This document shows positions 12,442-23,280 of a stretch of DNA of 64,000 bases, piece by piece. A program made the translations under genes and the position numbers. Origin of the DNA: Coemansia sp. RSA 487 (taxonomy: Eukaryota > Kickxellomycota > Kickxellomycetes > Kickxellales > Kickxellaceae); contig JANBRJ010000058.1 of the NCBI GenBank assembly GCA_027577595.1, forward strand, positions 1-64,000. The letters run 5' to 3'. Below the pieces are notes generated by a model. It did no database searches and was not told the origin of the DNA. It was given only the letters and a program-made list of their open reading frames with translations. Every line of letters starts with the position of its first letter. Position 1 is the first letter of the stretch.

Positions 12442-13230
12442 ATGTGTTACAACGGAACAAGGGTGACTCCGGTATTTTTCCCAGGCAGCATCAATCTTGT
12501 TCCTCCATGCGAAAACTCTGACACTGATCTCCAAGGTACACACAAGCGTATACACAAAGGAGTTAGCTTGGTTGACCATCCGATTGACAGTGTCAAACAA
12601 CCTGGGATAAAATGTTCAAACGCCAGATATAAGCACGTGTTTGTAGTCGTTGAAGCAAAACCGACAGACAGCGCGGACGATATTAAGGAGGCGTTTGTGC
12701 AGCTATTCAAGCACACGCGTAACCTGTGTTTGTACCAGATCAATCACCGGTTTGCGTGGAGGTTGACCGTTTGTGGCACCAGTGTCTGCATATACCATTT
12801 TTCACATGATGGCGAGAAGCCAAAGATGTACTTTATTGAAAGAGTACTTGTGTCGGCAAGCAAGCTGTTTGGGCGCCACACACGGTGCTATTGGGCAAGG
12901 AAATGTTTAGCTCAGGAAAAAGGCGAAGGATACTTTGACCCATATACTGTAATCAAAGATGCGTGGATCCTTTCCGGAAAGGATCGATTGGAAAATACTG
13001 ATGACGATGTAGACCACAGAATCGTAGCCGTCGAAACCTGTTTTTCAGGTGCGCCAGTACTGATGAGATCATTGGAAGTAATACGCTGAGTATTCTTGGA
13101 GGAGACACCTACAAGGGGAAATGTAGATGGAAAGCCAGTAGCTCTAAAGAGACAAAGTTGTTTGACTGCTATAGCAGTGCTGACTGCTGTGATGCAAACC
13201 CACAGAGCAGCCTGACAATCAAGCTTTGAG
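12442..13230 (+). pseudogene. Truncated FunK1-kinase remnant
   Basis: The frame at 12442-13089 carries the region that precedes the kinase domain in FunK1 proteins. VVVEAKPTDSADDIKEAFVQLFKHTR matches the ELKRHEADMDDAYAQLFRYTK block of the intact FunK1 gene at 35.7-38.4 kb, and ASKLFGRHTRCYWARK matches AERMFGRHTRCFKAT. A second frame past 13089 continues with weakly similar sequence to about 13230. The whole protein kinase domain, including any HRD loop, is missing and the N-terminus is shortened. No plausible splice pattern restores a kinase, so I treat it as a broken duplicate. Confidence 0.7.
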
Positions 13231-13553
13231 CAGCCAGATCTATGGCCATGCTTCTTTTTCTTTTTTGATTAGAACGTTGGTTTCGTATTTTCTTGCAACT
13301 GGATCTAGCTTGTTTGCACAATTTAACACCCGTAAGTCGAGCATCGTGTAACGTAATCCAGATCATAGCAGAAAACGATCTGCACTTGTCATAAACCTAT
13401 TTTCTGCTAACTACACTACTTTTCTTCCGCAGCCAAGTCGTGCTTGTGTTCAAGAGTTGGGTGCATGCTTACCCTCTTTGGTTCCTCCAACTTTTTCACT
13501 CCTTTTTAAATTGACCCTTTGTATTTGACATTTACTTTCAGCCTTGTTTAACA
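13231..13553. other. Intergenic, upstream of the F-box-like array
   Basis: AT-rich with CTTTT tracts close to the first gene of the array; no other feature seen. Confidence 0.5.
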
Positions 13554-15248
13554 ATGCGCACTCTTTCTGTTTTTCAACAGCTGCCGCTCCATATTGCCAA
13601 GGTGATCGCAGCTTATTACGTCGACGGAGCCAGTGCATCCAAGCTTTTCCGCTTTGTCAATAAAGCCACCCAAACAAAGGTGTGGTTCGTGCTGCATGAC
13701 ATCAGCTATTCTTGGAGATCGCTTGCGCTTGAGCACTTTTTCAGAGAAGTCACTTTGGAGATATCGTCAAGTGCAGGAATAAAGCCATTTGCATTTGAGC
13801 ACTTTCCACACCAAGGCGAGTCTTGCGTAGGACTTTATCACTATGTCAAAAATGTTAACATTATATTCGACAATACTACCACACAACCAACAGAAAAACA
13901 GCAGCAGTTGTTTTCAATAGCTTGGCCTGAGAGTGTTGTATTTTCCTCGGCACGGTCGTTAGCGGTTATTATAAGGGACGATTCTAGTCAGAAACATGCC
14001 GAAGACATTTCTATTGAATGTGAATCGTTTAGCTGGGTTGCACAGCGCATATCAACAGCGCTTCCCAAGCTCCAGGAAGCGTACATTGAATACGAGATGA
14101 GTGATGACATAGTCGATTGCCAATTCGCTCATTCGAGAGGACAAGCGGCGAACAGTCTTTTCTTGGCGATCTTTGAAAAGATAAATAGTCTGAAGGTACG
14201 CGAAAGTCCTGTTTTCTTGGTTCCAAACGATCTGTACTTTGCAAACAATCCGGGACTCACCAGCTTTAGCTACACCTTCACGAAAAACATCGAATCTCTC
14301 CATTTCATCGTCAAAATGTCTGCTTTGACTTTGGAGAATCTGTCAGTTTTTTCCTTCCCCATGAAGTCTTTCGAGTCATTTATTTTCAGCGACGACGGTA
14401 AACCGATAGTTTATCCAAATCTGAAAGGGCTATATTTTCAAAGCGACATGATTTCTTGTGCTGTGAGCAAAGTTCGAGTGGCTAAATCCATAGCACCATT
14501 TCCGGTATTGCGCCATATAAATTGGGACGCAGACTATGCATTCGAAGACGACACGCTATTCAGGGGGAACAGCGAGACGCTGGAGTATCTTAGTATCAGA
14601 TTGGATGCGGGATTTTCAAACATAGTTCAGAACGAGAACATGTTCTCAGTTGACAACTATCCAAATATTCGTTACATTAAGGACAGTTATATCTTTGAGA
14701 ATAGCTGTGAACCAGCGATTTATGATTCATTCGTTCGATTTAAAGCTAGGCTGGTCTCGTCGTCAACCCAGGTTTTTCGGACAAATATCCCGTACTCTTA
14801 TACAAATATTATGCACATACTCTCTACAGGCTCGCACGCTAGAAACATCGTGGTACTTTCTTTAGCATGCACCACACTAACTTTACTAGAGATTATCGAT
14901 ATTGTAAGGATTCTTCCAAATGTGGCAGATTTTATGTGCGACTTTGAGGGAATCGATTCCGGGCTTGGCGACTTCCAGGTTAAAACGATAACAGACCAAC
15001 TACACACCAAACACTATCCACTAAGCAGCTGTCTCAAGCACTTGAGTACCATTTGTGATGGAGATGTCCCATCAGCACATTTAGCGACATTATTCACTGC
15101 TTTCGCTATTCTATGTCCGAGCCTTATCAGCACAAGAGCATACGGCAAGGATTTTGAATCACTTCAATGCGAAATTAGAGATATCATTACAAGTGGCTTG
15201 TTTGACAAGCACGCTCAAAAATTAGAGGGTATTATTTCCATTGAATAA
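13554..15248 (+). CDS. F-box-like family protein, array copy 1 (intact)
   Basis: This 564-residue protein starts with a short F-box-like motif (VFQQLPLHIAKVIAAYYV, residues 5-22). Many F-box proteins recruit substrates to SCF ubiquitin ligases, but that role is only inferred here. Conserved family blocks are the WFVLHDISYSWRSLALEHFF segment (about 44-63), AWPESVVFSSARSLAV (about 123-138), and YAFEDDTLFRGNSETLEYLSI (about 327-347), the strongest signature of the array. The segments around TLEYLSI and ENLSVFSF have the spacing of degenerate leucine-rich repeats. No membrane segment or signal peptide. It shares the strand and orientation with four more copies up to 23.3 kb. No intron needed. I cannot name a specific ortholog. 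Confidence 0.75.
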   Translation: MRTLSVFQQLPLHIAKVIAAYYVDGASASKLFRFVNKATQTKVWFVLHDISYSWRSLALEHFFREVTLEISSSAGIKPFAFEHFPHQGESCVGLYHYVKNVNIIFDNTTTQPTEKQQQLFSIAWPESVVFSSARSLAVIIRDDSSQKHAEDISIECESFSWVAQRISTALPKLQEAYIEYEMSDDIVDCQFAHSRGQAANSLFLAIFEKINSLKVRESPVFLVPNDLYFANNPGLTSFSYTFTKNIESLHFIVKMSALTLENLSVFSFPMKSFESFIFSDDGKPIVYPNLKGLYFQSDMISCAVSKVRVAKSIAPFPVLRHINWDADYAFEDDTLFRGNSETLEYLSIRLDAGFSNIVQNENMFSVDNYPNIRYIKDSYIFENSCEPAIYDSFVRFKARLVSSSTQVFRTNIPYSYTNIMHILSTGSHARNIVVLSLACTTLTLLEIIDIVRILPNVADFMCDFEGIDSGLGDFQVKTITDQLHTKHYPLSSCLKHLSTICDGDVPSAHLATLFTAFAILCPSLISTRAYGKDFESLQCEIRDIITSGLFDKHAQKLEGIISIE

Positions 15249-15470
15249 CCAGATTTTAATAGCAAATAAAAAATATATTTAGCTAACAAAAAATGGAATT
15301 AGTTAAATAGTTATATTTTCTACACGTTAACATTATCACCCTATCTACCAATACATACATACATACATATGGCAACGTCATATTTAGTTAAGACAATTAG
15401 CTGTGACTCGCATTTTTCTCAATTTACTTTTATTTTTAGCCTGGGCTCTTGTTTCTTACTAAATTCTATT
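15249..15470. repeat. AT-rich spacer with a (CATA)n microsatellite
   Basis: The tetranucleotide run ATACATACAT... covers 15351-15370. It lies between array copies 1 and 2; nothing else seen. Confidence 0.6.
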
Positions 15471-17218
15471 GTTTAGTAAGGCCAGCATCTGCCGTTGCTT
15501 GTCGCTAAAATGCTTTCCTGTTGCTGTTACTCTCCAAAATATTCATGCAAATATACCACAAATGACAAGCTAATGAAGGCAAATGACACATGGGCAAAGC
15601 TGTACAGTGCCAACTATACTTGGCGAGTCCTTGCTCTAGAGTATTTTCTTAAGGAATTCGCTCTAAACATATCGGCGGAAAACGAAACTGGGCGATGAGC
15701 TTGCTTATTTACCAAAGAATGTGGGTTTAAACCCCATACAGTGCAATTACATCAAACAAATCATTACCAAAATTTCAGTGTTCCAAAAATCATCAGACAA
15801 AACACTCAATGCTTTTTCAGGAACTTTGCCTGAATACTTTGTTTCCTTCAGCACATTTCTTGGGCATCAATTTGGATAGCTTATCTTTTCAAAAGTTCAA
15901 CAAGCATAGTTATATTGTGAACGGATGGAATTACTGGATTTCATAGTGCATTCAGACGTCAATGCCATAACTTGAGCAAGTTAGTATCAATGAGAGCAAG
16001 TCGTGGAGAGCTTTGTCTGGCGACCATGATGAGCGCAAAGTAGAAAAACGTCTATCAACAAGCTTTGACATGGCCACAGAGCTGTGCGCCGCGATTGATT
16101 ATATTCACTTGGTCGACGACCATTCATTCGTTCAAAGTGGCACAGGATTTTCCAGTACAAAATGTTGCTGTGGCCATCAAGACAAGCTCTTCCGCTATAT
16201 TCTTCAAAAATATGTTCCTACACTGGAGTAGCTGACTGCTGAAGACTTGGATATACAAAATGTGAGGTCGCTTGTTCTCAGCGATAAAAATGTACCGATT
16301 GTGTATCCGCGGCTGAAAAGTCTCGTGTTTGACGGACAAGGCGGTTATCAGTTTGGCGGAAAACGTGAGGTGGACAAGTCCATAGCTCCGTTTCCAGAAT
16401 TGAAATATCTTCGGCGGCATTCTTCATACATATTTGAAGACAATACACTGTTCCGAGGAAATAACAGCACTTTGGAATATCTAGATATCAGAGTTGATAC
16501 CGATATTTCAAAAGCCCCACAAGAACATTCGCAGCTGTACTCTGTTACTGTTAGCAATCTTACTGGTAGGAACGACATCCCAATGCATCGCGATGTATTC
16601 ATGAAATTTGCAATGAATCTCGTCAGTCCGACAACCAGGGTTCTCTAGTTATATTTGTTCAAGGATGATATTAGTGCCATTGATGCAAGCTCACATTTTA
16701 AAAACATCCAGGTTCTTAATCTGGCAAAAGCCTTGCCGACAATTACTGATCTGCTCGATGTCATAAAACATCTGCCGAACATGGCAAAGCTCGGATGCGC
16801 TCCAGGCAAGATCAATACGAAACCCGATATTTTACGGTTTAGTGAATTTTTCCGCCACCTTTACACAAACTACTATCCTCTAAGTCACCAATTCAGGCTC
16901 TGGCGTGGTTTTGTGGGATTCCAGAGCCACATTAAAGAATATTTGGCACCATCCGCATTAGTCTTTGCAATTTTATGCACTGACTTTGTGTTGGCATCCA
17001 TTCCCTCAAGATACCGAGAAGACTTTCGTTGCAAGATACAAAAGGCTATTGAAAGTGGATTTTATAATGACCAGAGACAAGATACAATGCATCATTCAGA
17101 TCAAGGGCTGACATTACAGACGATACTCTTCTTTGCAGAACCAAGACAGATGAATACGCTTTTATTGGATCGGTATCTTGACAATACGACTCCTTGCAAG
17201 CCATTTTTTGGCGGCTAA
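15471..17218 (+). pseudogene. F-box-like family, array copy 2 (broken)
   Basis: The F-box-like start is recognisable as QHLPLLVAKMLSCCC from 15483, but no ATG precedes it. The NYTWRVLALEYFLKEFALNIS block follows. A TGA near 15696 and scrambled sequence to about 16010 interrupt it. Homology resumes in another frame and is cut by TAG at 16229 and TAG at 16646; between them is the family signature YIFEDNTLFRGNNSTLEYLDI. The C-terminal part (16655 onward, NIQVLNLAKALPTITDLLDV through the IESGFYND end block) remains readable. Several stops and at least one frame change make it a pseudogene, older than copies 4 and 5. Confidence 0.8.
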
Positions 17219-17319
17219 TCTGTCCTTGATTTTTAAAAGCCCACCTGTTTCTTTTTCCTTCTTTGACGTTTCTCGACTTGATTTAACTCTCTTTTCTCTT
17301 TTCTCTTTTACTTCAAAGA

Positions 17320-19029
17320 ATGCCAGTGCCTTCTGTTTTCCAACGCTTGCCGCTACATATTGCAGAAACTATTATAAATGCATATGTCAACCATTCGGAG
17401 GTACTGGATGATTATGACGATACCAAAGGCAAAATTTTTTTGGCATGGCTCACGTTATACGATGTAAGCCATTCTTGGAGAACGCTTGCGCTTAAGCATT
17501 TTTGCTACAACGTTGAATTAAAGATATCAGCAGGGACCGAAGAGTACGCATTTGAATTCCCTTGCTGCCCGCAAGGTATTGAGAAAAGTGCCGATCTTTA
17601 CCGCTACGTCAAACACGTTATTATTATGTTCCAGGACATTGTCAAACAGCCGTCGGAGAGGCAGCATAGGTTGTTTTCTGTCGCTTGGCCGGATAACATG
17701 GTATTTCCTCTGGCTCGCTTGTTGACCATCAGCATAGGAGGGGAGCTTGATCAGTATCTCGTTGATGGTGCTACAGTTCAAAGCAAGATGTTTGACTGGG
17801 TTGCGCAGCGTGTACTGGAGTCGTTGCCAAGATTGCAAGAAGCCAACATCGAACAGGCATTTGATGATTATACAGATAGTCTAGGATTGGTAATGTCGCC
17901 AAATCAAGAGATGAACAGCCTTTTCTTGACAGTTTTCGAGAGAGTAAGGATACTACGTTTAAATGCAAGTCCTATTTGTCTGGTTCCTAATGATCACTAT
18001 TGCAGTAACAGTTCAGGAATCGCAAGGCTGGAGTACTTTTGCACGTACGACGTTCGATTTTTCCATTTCATTGTCCAAGCGCTGTCATCGACTTTGGAGA
18101 CATTAGTAGTAAGCTGTTTCCCTATGGAATATATCCAACTGTTTCTTTTTAACGATAATGGCGCGCCGATATTGTACCCAAAACTGGAAAGACTCGAATT
18201 CCACGGTTTTACGAGCACAGAGATATACGTTCGAGTGGACAACCAGATAGCACCTTTTCCAGCGCTACGCTATCTGAAATGGCAAGCAAACTATGCATTC
18301 GAGGATGACACGTTATTCAGAGGAAACAACGAGACGCTGGAATACCTAGATATCGGATTTAGCTTGAAACTTGTGAACCTGCTACAAAAAGAGAAAGTGT
18401 TCACTGGTGGCAAGTATTCAAAACTCTGTTGCATTAGAGCAAATGCTGTTTATGACGAATTCAGCGGACCAGCGACTGACAATTTAGTAGCAGCGCTTAC
18501 TGCCGACCTTATCTCTCCGGCAGCTCAAACTTTCCGAACTGACTCCGAGTACTCGTATCGAGATATCACGAACATCTTTTCTGAGTGCTTATACTCTGAA
18601 AATATCAAAGTGCTCATTATGAAGAGGACTACGTTGAGCTTGCTGCAAGTGATCAAGCTTGTAAAAACACTACCAAATATGACAGACTTTATGTGTATTC
18701 TTGGGCGAATCGACTCGGAATTTGTTGGCTGTCAGATCAAGATAATAACAGACCAGTTGTACAATAGGTTCTATCCACTAAGCCGTCGCTTTAAAAGCTG
18801 GATTGCTTTTCGTACGGCAGATGTTCCAATAAAGACTCTGGCGATTTCAGCAATAGCACTTGCAATTTTGTGCCCCAACTTTTCCCACACAATAGTACAT
18901 GATCATGATGCCGAATCGCTTAAACAGGCAGTAGAGAGTGTCATTGCAAGCGGATCACACAATGAACACGCTGACAGGCTAGATGGTCTTTTTTGTTTTA
19001 TGCCAGACGTTTTTTTTGCAAAAGTATAA
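17320..19029 (+). CDS. F-box-like family protein, array copy 3 (intact)
   Basis: This is the second intact array member at 569 residues. It opens with PSVFQRLPLHIAETIINAYV, the F-box-like motif, then LYDVSHSWRTLALKHFCYN (about 47-65) and the signature YAFEDDTLFRGNNETLEYLDI (about 324-344). The C-terminal block (PNMTDFMCILGRIDSEF, then LYNRFYPLSRRFKSW) is shared with the other copies. The ATG at 17320 aligns with the starts of copies 1, 4 and 5 and sits 101 bp after the end of broken copy 2. No intron, membrane segment or signal peptide. Function not known; SCF adaptor is the family-level inference. Confidence 0.75.
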   Translation: MPVPSVFQRLPLHIAETIINAYVNHSEVLDDYDDTKGKIFLAWLTLYDVSHSWRTLALKHFCYNVELKISAGTEEYAFEFPCCPQGIEKSADLYRYVKHVIIMFQDIVKQPSERQHRLFSVAWPDNMVFPLARLLTISIGGELDQYLVDGATVQSKMFDWVAQRVLESLPRLQEANIEQAFDDYTDSLGLVMSPNQEMNSLFLTVFERVRILRLNASPICLVPNDHYCSNSSGIARLEYFCTYDVRFFHFIVQALSSTLETLVVSCFPMEYIQLFLFNDNGAPILYPKLERLEFHGFTSTEIYVRVDNQIAPFPALRYLKWQANYAFEDDTLFRGNNETLEYLDIGFSLKLVNLLQKEKVFTGGKYSKLCCIRANAVYDEFSGPATDNLVAALTADLISPAAQTFRTDSEYSYRDITNIFSECLYSENIKVLIMKRTTLSLLQVIKLVKTLPNMTDFMCILGRIDSEFVGCQIKIITDQLYNRFYPLSRRFKSWIAFRTADVPIKTLAISAIALAILCPNFSHTIVHDHDAESLKQAVESVIASGSHNEHADRLDGLFCFMPDVFFAKV

Positions 19030-19405
19030 AATAGATGGTGGATTTATCCTAGCAATGCAACCAATAAATACAAAATAAAAAAGTAAACAAACGTGAACTA
19101 TATATCTAAAAAAAATAACAGCCCATCTACACGCCCATCGCCATCTGCTCTATCAGCGATCCATATTCCAGTCTCCCAGCTGTATATAACTGGAGAGTGA
19201 CGTAATTAGAAGTCAAATACTGGCAATTCATGTGTTCATTTGCTTCCATCCCATTTTTCAAAAAATACATTAACGCGGAAATGCAATGCTCATTCAAGAA
19301 AAGCAGCTTGCTCGCAACTCTTTTATGGCTCTCTTCACAAGTCCATCTTTTTTCATTTCTGTTTTGTTTCATCCACTCTAGCCCATGTTCTCCGATTTTC
19401 TAGTC
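19030..19405. other. Intergenic between array copies 3 and 4
   Basis: AT-rich, with a run of A at 19110-19116; no gene seen. Confidence 0.5.
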
Positions 19406-21112
19406 ATGCCAAGTTTATCTATATTCCAGAGCCTGCCCGACAAAATTGCCCAAAATATCGCACACTATTACTCAAACAAGCCTCGCATATACTACAACTA
19501 CGATAATGCCCAAAACACGGCGAAAAAAAGAGCTATGGTATGTGCTGAGCAACGTCAGCCATATATGGAGGTCAGCTGCGCTTGCGTGCTTCTGCAGAGA
19601 GGCTACTCTGAAGATATCAACAGAGACCGGCCAGAGCTCATTCGAGTTCCCAGACATGCCGTGCCCAGCCAAACGAAACGCTGTACATTTTCGCCACGTT
19701 AAAAAGGTCAGCATTACGTTCAGCGATATCAACAAACAACCAAGCGGGAAGCAACTACAAGATCTTTTCGCAGCTTGGCCTGAAAACCTCGTCTTCCCTT
19801 CAGCACATATCCTTGCTGTCAATGTCGACCATTTAAAAGTGGATGCATCTGCCACCAACAAACTTGTCAAAAACAAAGCACTTGTCTGGATCGCTGAGCG
19901 TATACGGATGGCAATGCCAAAGCTTCAGGAGGTGGATCTTGGCGGACACAGAGACAGTAACGCAATAGCTGGATCTTTGCTAGAAGGAGCAAAGTGGAAA
20001 GCAGACACGCTTTTGCCAATAGTTCTTGGTATGGCAACCCACCTGAAGCTCTACACGAGACCCATTTACTTCGACGATGGATACCCGAGCTTGCAAAACT
20101 TTTCAGGGCTTACTCACCTAGATTATGACTACAAGGACAATGGCGAATTTGCTGGATACCTTATCCAAAGATCTGCCCCTACTTTGGAGGTTCTTAAGGT
20201 TACTAGATTCCTCATGAACCTCGTGAAACACCTTGTTCTTCGTGACGATAACACGCCGATTGAGTATCCGCGACTGCAAAAACTTTGTATGTCAATGTAT
20301 GACTTCTCAATGCATCGAGATAAGTTTGGAGTAGACCCATCCGTTGCTCCGTTCTCGGCTTTGCGTTATCTCAGATGGCAAACAGATTACGTTTTCGAAG
20401 ATGACACTCTATTCAGGGGAAACAGCGACGCTCTTGAATGTATCTATATCAGCTTTGATGCCCGTGCAATGGCTACCATGGAAAAATACAATGTGTTCTC
20501 AAATCGAAGGTACTCCAAGCTTCGCAACATCCAGATAGATGGCCACTACTGTCAAACCAAAAAGATGTTGAGTCCACAAGAACGTCTAAAGTTCAGCACC
20601 AGTCTTATAACACCAGTAACTCGGTACTTTGGATCAAGCTCTTATCTCCCGTACAAGGATATTATTGAAATCCCCTTAAAAGCATGTATGCTGAAAACAT
20701 CAGTGTCCTTGCTCTGTATGCTACTAGTCTGGATCTGGAGCAAATACTTGAAATAGTTGCGTTGTTTCCGAATATGACTGATTTCAAGTGTCATGTTTAC
20801 GACTTTGGTTTTGAAGTCGGTGCTAGCGAAAGCAATGCCTATATTGACCAACTTTACCAAAAGTACTATCCACTAAGCTGTTGCCTCAAATACTGGGTGG
20901 TTGAGCCTGATGACACTCTACCTATTCCACAAATATCAGCTGTGGCAATGACACTGGCTGCTTTGTGTCCAAGCTTTACATATGCGTTAGTCCAAGATAG
21001 GGAGAATTATCGTTACAAGCGTCATGTTGAGGCCGCCATTTCGCAAGGGTTCTATAGCAAGTACAGCGAAAGGCTTATGTGTCTTCTTCATAACGATTAT
21101 GTGGCATATTGA
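19406..21112 (+). pseudogene. F-box-like family, array copy 4 (two frame shifts)
   Basis: The homologous start MPSLSIFQSLPDKIAQNIAHYY is at 19406. The frame changes in a run of seven A near 19523, after which KELWYVLSNVSHIWRSAALACF and the rest continue in a second frame to about 20675, including the signature YVFEDDTLFRGNSDALECIYI. A second shift near 20675-20690 moves to a third frame carrying ENISVLALYATSLDLEQILE and the C-terminal end to 21112. All domains are otherwise present at full length, so damage is recent. The first shift is in a homopolymer and could be an assembly error; the second is not. If both were errors this would be an intact gene of about 570 residues. Confidence 0.75.
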
Positions 21113-21603
21113 AAACATATCAACGGAGAATGTGCCTTTCTTAGTACGGAGATAGTTTATTGTAAATATTATCTGGGTGATAATGCATAAAGCCCTCACT
21201 TGATTGTAGCTGTTGTAAACTGAACACTAGTTTACTTGGAGAACGTGCACTTGTAAGCCGACTTTCTTGATTTTAAAATAGTAGATTTTGTTGTAGTAAT
21301 GTAGCCCGTAAACAGATATTAGCCAGATTCCTAAACTTATCAATAAACCCACACAATTGTCTGGAAGCAAACCCAGCTAGTGTTCGCTTATGCGATCTCT
21401 TGCCATGCTCATATCTTTTTAATTAGCATCAGCTTATCATGTCCCACTATTCATAAGCACATATACTTGACAATGCTACATCCACTCGTGTAGGCAGTCA
21501 TTCCACAGTTTTTTATTCTTTTCGCTTTACAAAATTAGTTATTATTTTGGTTTTTGGTTGTTTTATCTTGAAAGTACCTCATTTTCAATAATTTTATGTC
21601 ATC
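21113..21603. other. Intergenic between array copies 4 and 5
   Basis: AT-rich sequence without recognisable features. Confidence 0.5.
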
Positions 21604-23280
21604 ATGCCGACTCTATCTGCCTTTCAGCGCTTGCCGTTGCACATCGCCGAAACGATTTATGATTGCTGTAGTTCCTCGAGATTAGAAAGCCAAGCTACAT
21701 TGGATACGAATAAGAGACAAAGACAATTGTAGATCATGCTGTACAATACCAGCTATTCGTGGCGAGCGCTTGCTGTTCAGTTCTTTCTTAACAAAATTAC
21801 TCTAAACATTTCGATATGCAAGGGAATTGGAAAGTTCAAGTTTTACATGTTGCCGGATGAAATTAATATTGATACTACAAACTACAACTACGTCAAGCGA
21901 GTCAATATCAAAATTTCAGACATTGAATATCCAGCTGATAGAAACGAGTGCAGCGATTTTTCAGCAGCATGGCCCGAAAACCTTGTGTTTTATTCGGCAA
22001 GTCATCTAAGCATTAATCTGTCTGGCTTACTTTACCAAAAAATTGACGAACACAACACTAACCAAGACGAACGGTGCTTTTGGATATTGCAGCGTATTCA
22101 AACATCGATGCCAAAGCTTCAGGAAGTTGAAATAAGCGACTACGGAGTTAAGCTCCCGAATGAGAAAAAATGGAAGGCGGATAAATTCTTATCGGCGATT
22201 TTCAGCAAAGCGACAATATTTAATATCAAAGTCGATGTGGTTCATTTAACAAGTGACCACTCGTTTTTTCAACAGTATACACGCGTAACATGTCTAGAAT
22301 TTTATGCTTATGCCGAGAATGCGTTTGTTCGTTGTCTTTTTGCAAAGTGCGCACCTACTTTGGTATTGCTAAAGTTTATTGACGAGCATTTACTAAATGT
22401 GCGGTCGCTTATTTTTGACGAAAAAGACAAGTCGATTGTCTATCCGCGACTAGAACGACTTGCATTCCACAGCTTCCGAACTGCTAAAATTAGCAGGAAA
22501 ATTCAAGTGGATGAATCCATTGCTATATTCCCAGTGTTGCAATACCTTCGATGGTCGGCAAGCTATATATTTACAGACGACACGCCGTTCAGAGGTAATT
22601 GCGGCACACTGGAATACCTGGACATTGAGCTCGATCCCAATACCGCAGATATTTTGCAACGATATAGAATGTTTGCCAATGGTAAATATTCGAGACTGCG
22701 CTATATCTCGGTTCTAAACGATGAAAACAGATCCAACGTGCAATTGAGCCCTATCAGGTTTATAAAGTTCCTTATGAGCCTTATTACCCCAACAACCGAG
22801 TTTCTCGCATTTAGTAACCACCCATTGGATATGGATAGTATCGGCATCATCAGTATAGGTCCGTATTTGGGAGGCATCCAGGTCCTTAACTTGGAAAACA
22901 CCCGTGTAAAACTACCTGAGTTGATTGCTCTGATAAAACTATTGTCGAATATGATTAGGCTGATATGTCAACCAGCAACAACAATTTTTGAACCCGATAG
23001 CGTACAATTGAGCGACCATATCAACGAGCTTCATGCACAGAACCATCCTCTAAACCATCGTCTTAAACACTGGGAAGTTGTGTTGGGATTCCGTTACGAA
23101 GCACAACATGTGGCATCGACAGCATTAGCACTTGCCGTTCTGTGCACCAACTTTGTATTGGCGTTCGCTCCATTCAAACATAGAAAGGAATTTGAGCGCG
23201 ACATCAAAACAGCCATTGATAGCAATTTGTATAACGAACATAAGAGCAAGATCCAGCGCCTTTTCCATAACATGGACTGA
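21604..23280 (+). pseudogene. F-box-like family, array copy 5 (single in-frame TAG)
   Basis: Starting at ATG 21604 the frame reads MPTLSAFQRLPLHIAETIYDCC, then meets TAG at 21730-21732 and continues in the same frame to 23280 without another stop. The TAG sits where intact copies 1 and 4 have Trp in the WFVLHDISYSW / WYVLSNVSHIW block, so one TGG-to-TAG change explains it. After it come MLYNTSYSWRALAVQFFLNK and the signature YIFTDDTPFRGNCGTLEYLDI, then the conserved C-terminus. Translation from ATG 21736 would give 514 residues without the F-box-like motif. It may be a very young pseudogene, a shortened protein, or a read-through case. Confidence 0.7.
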
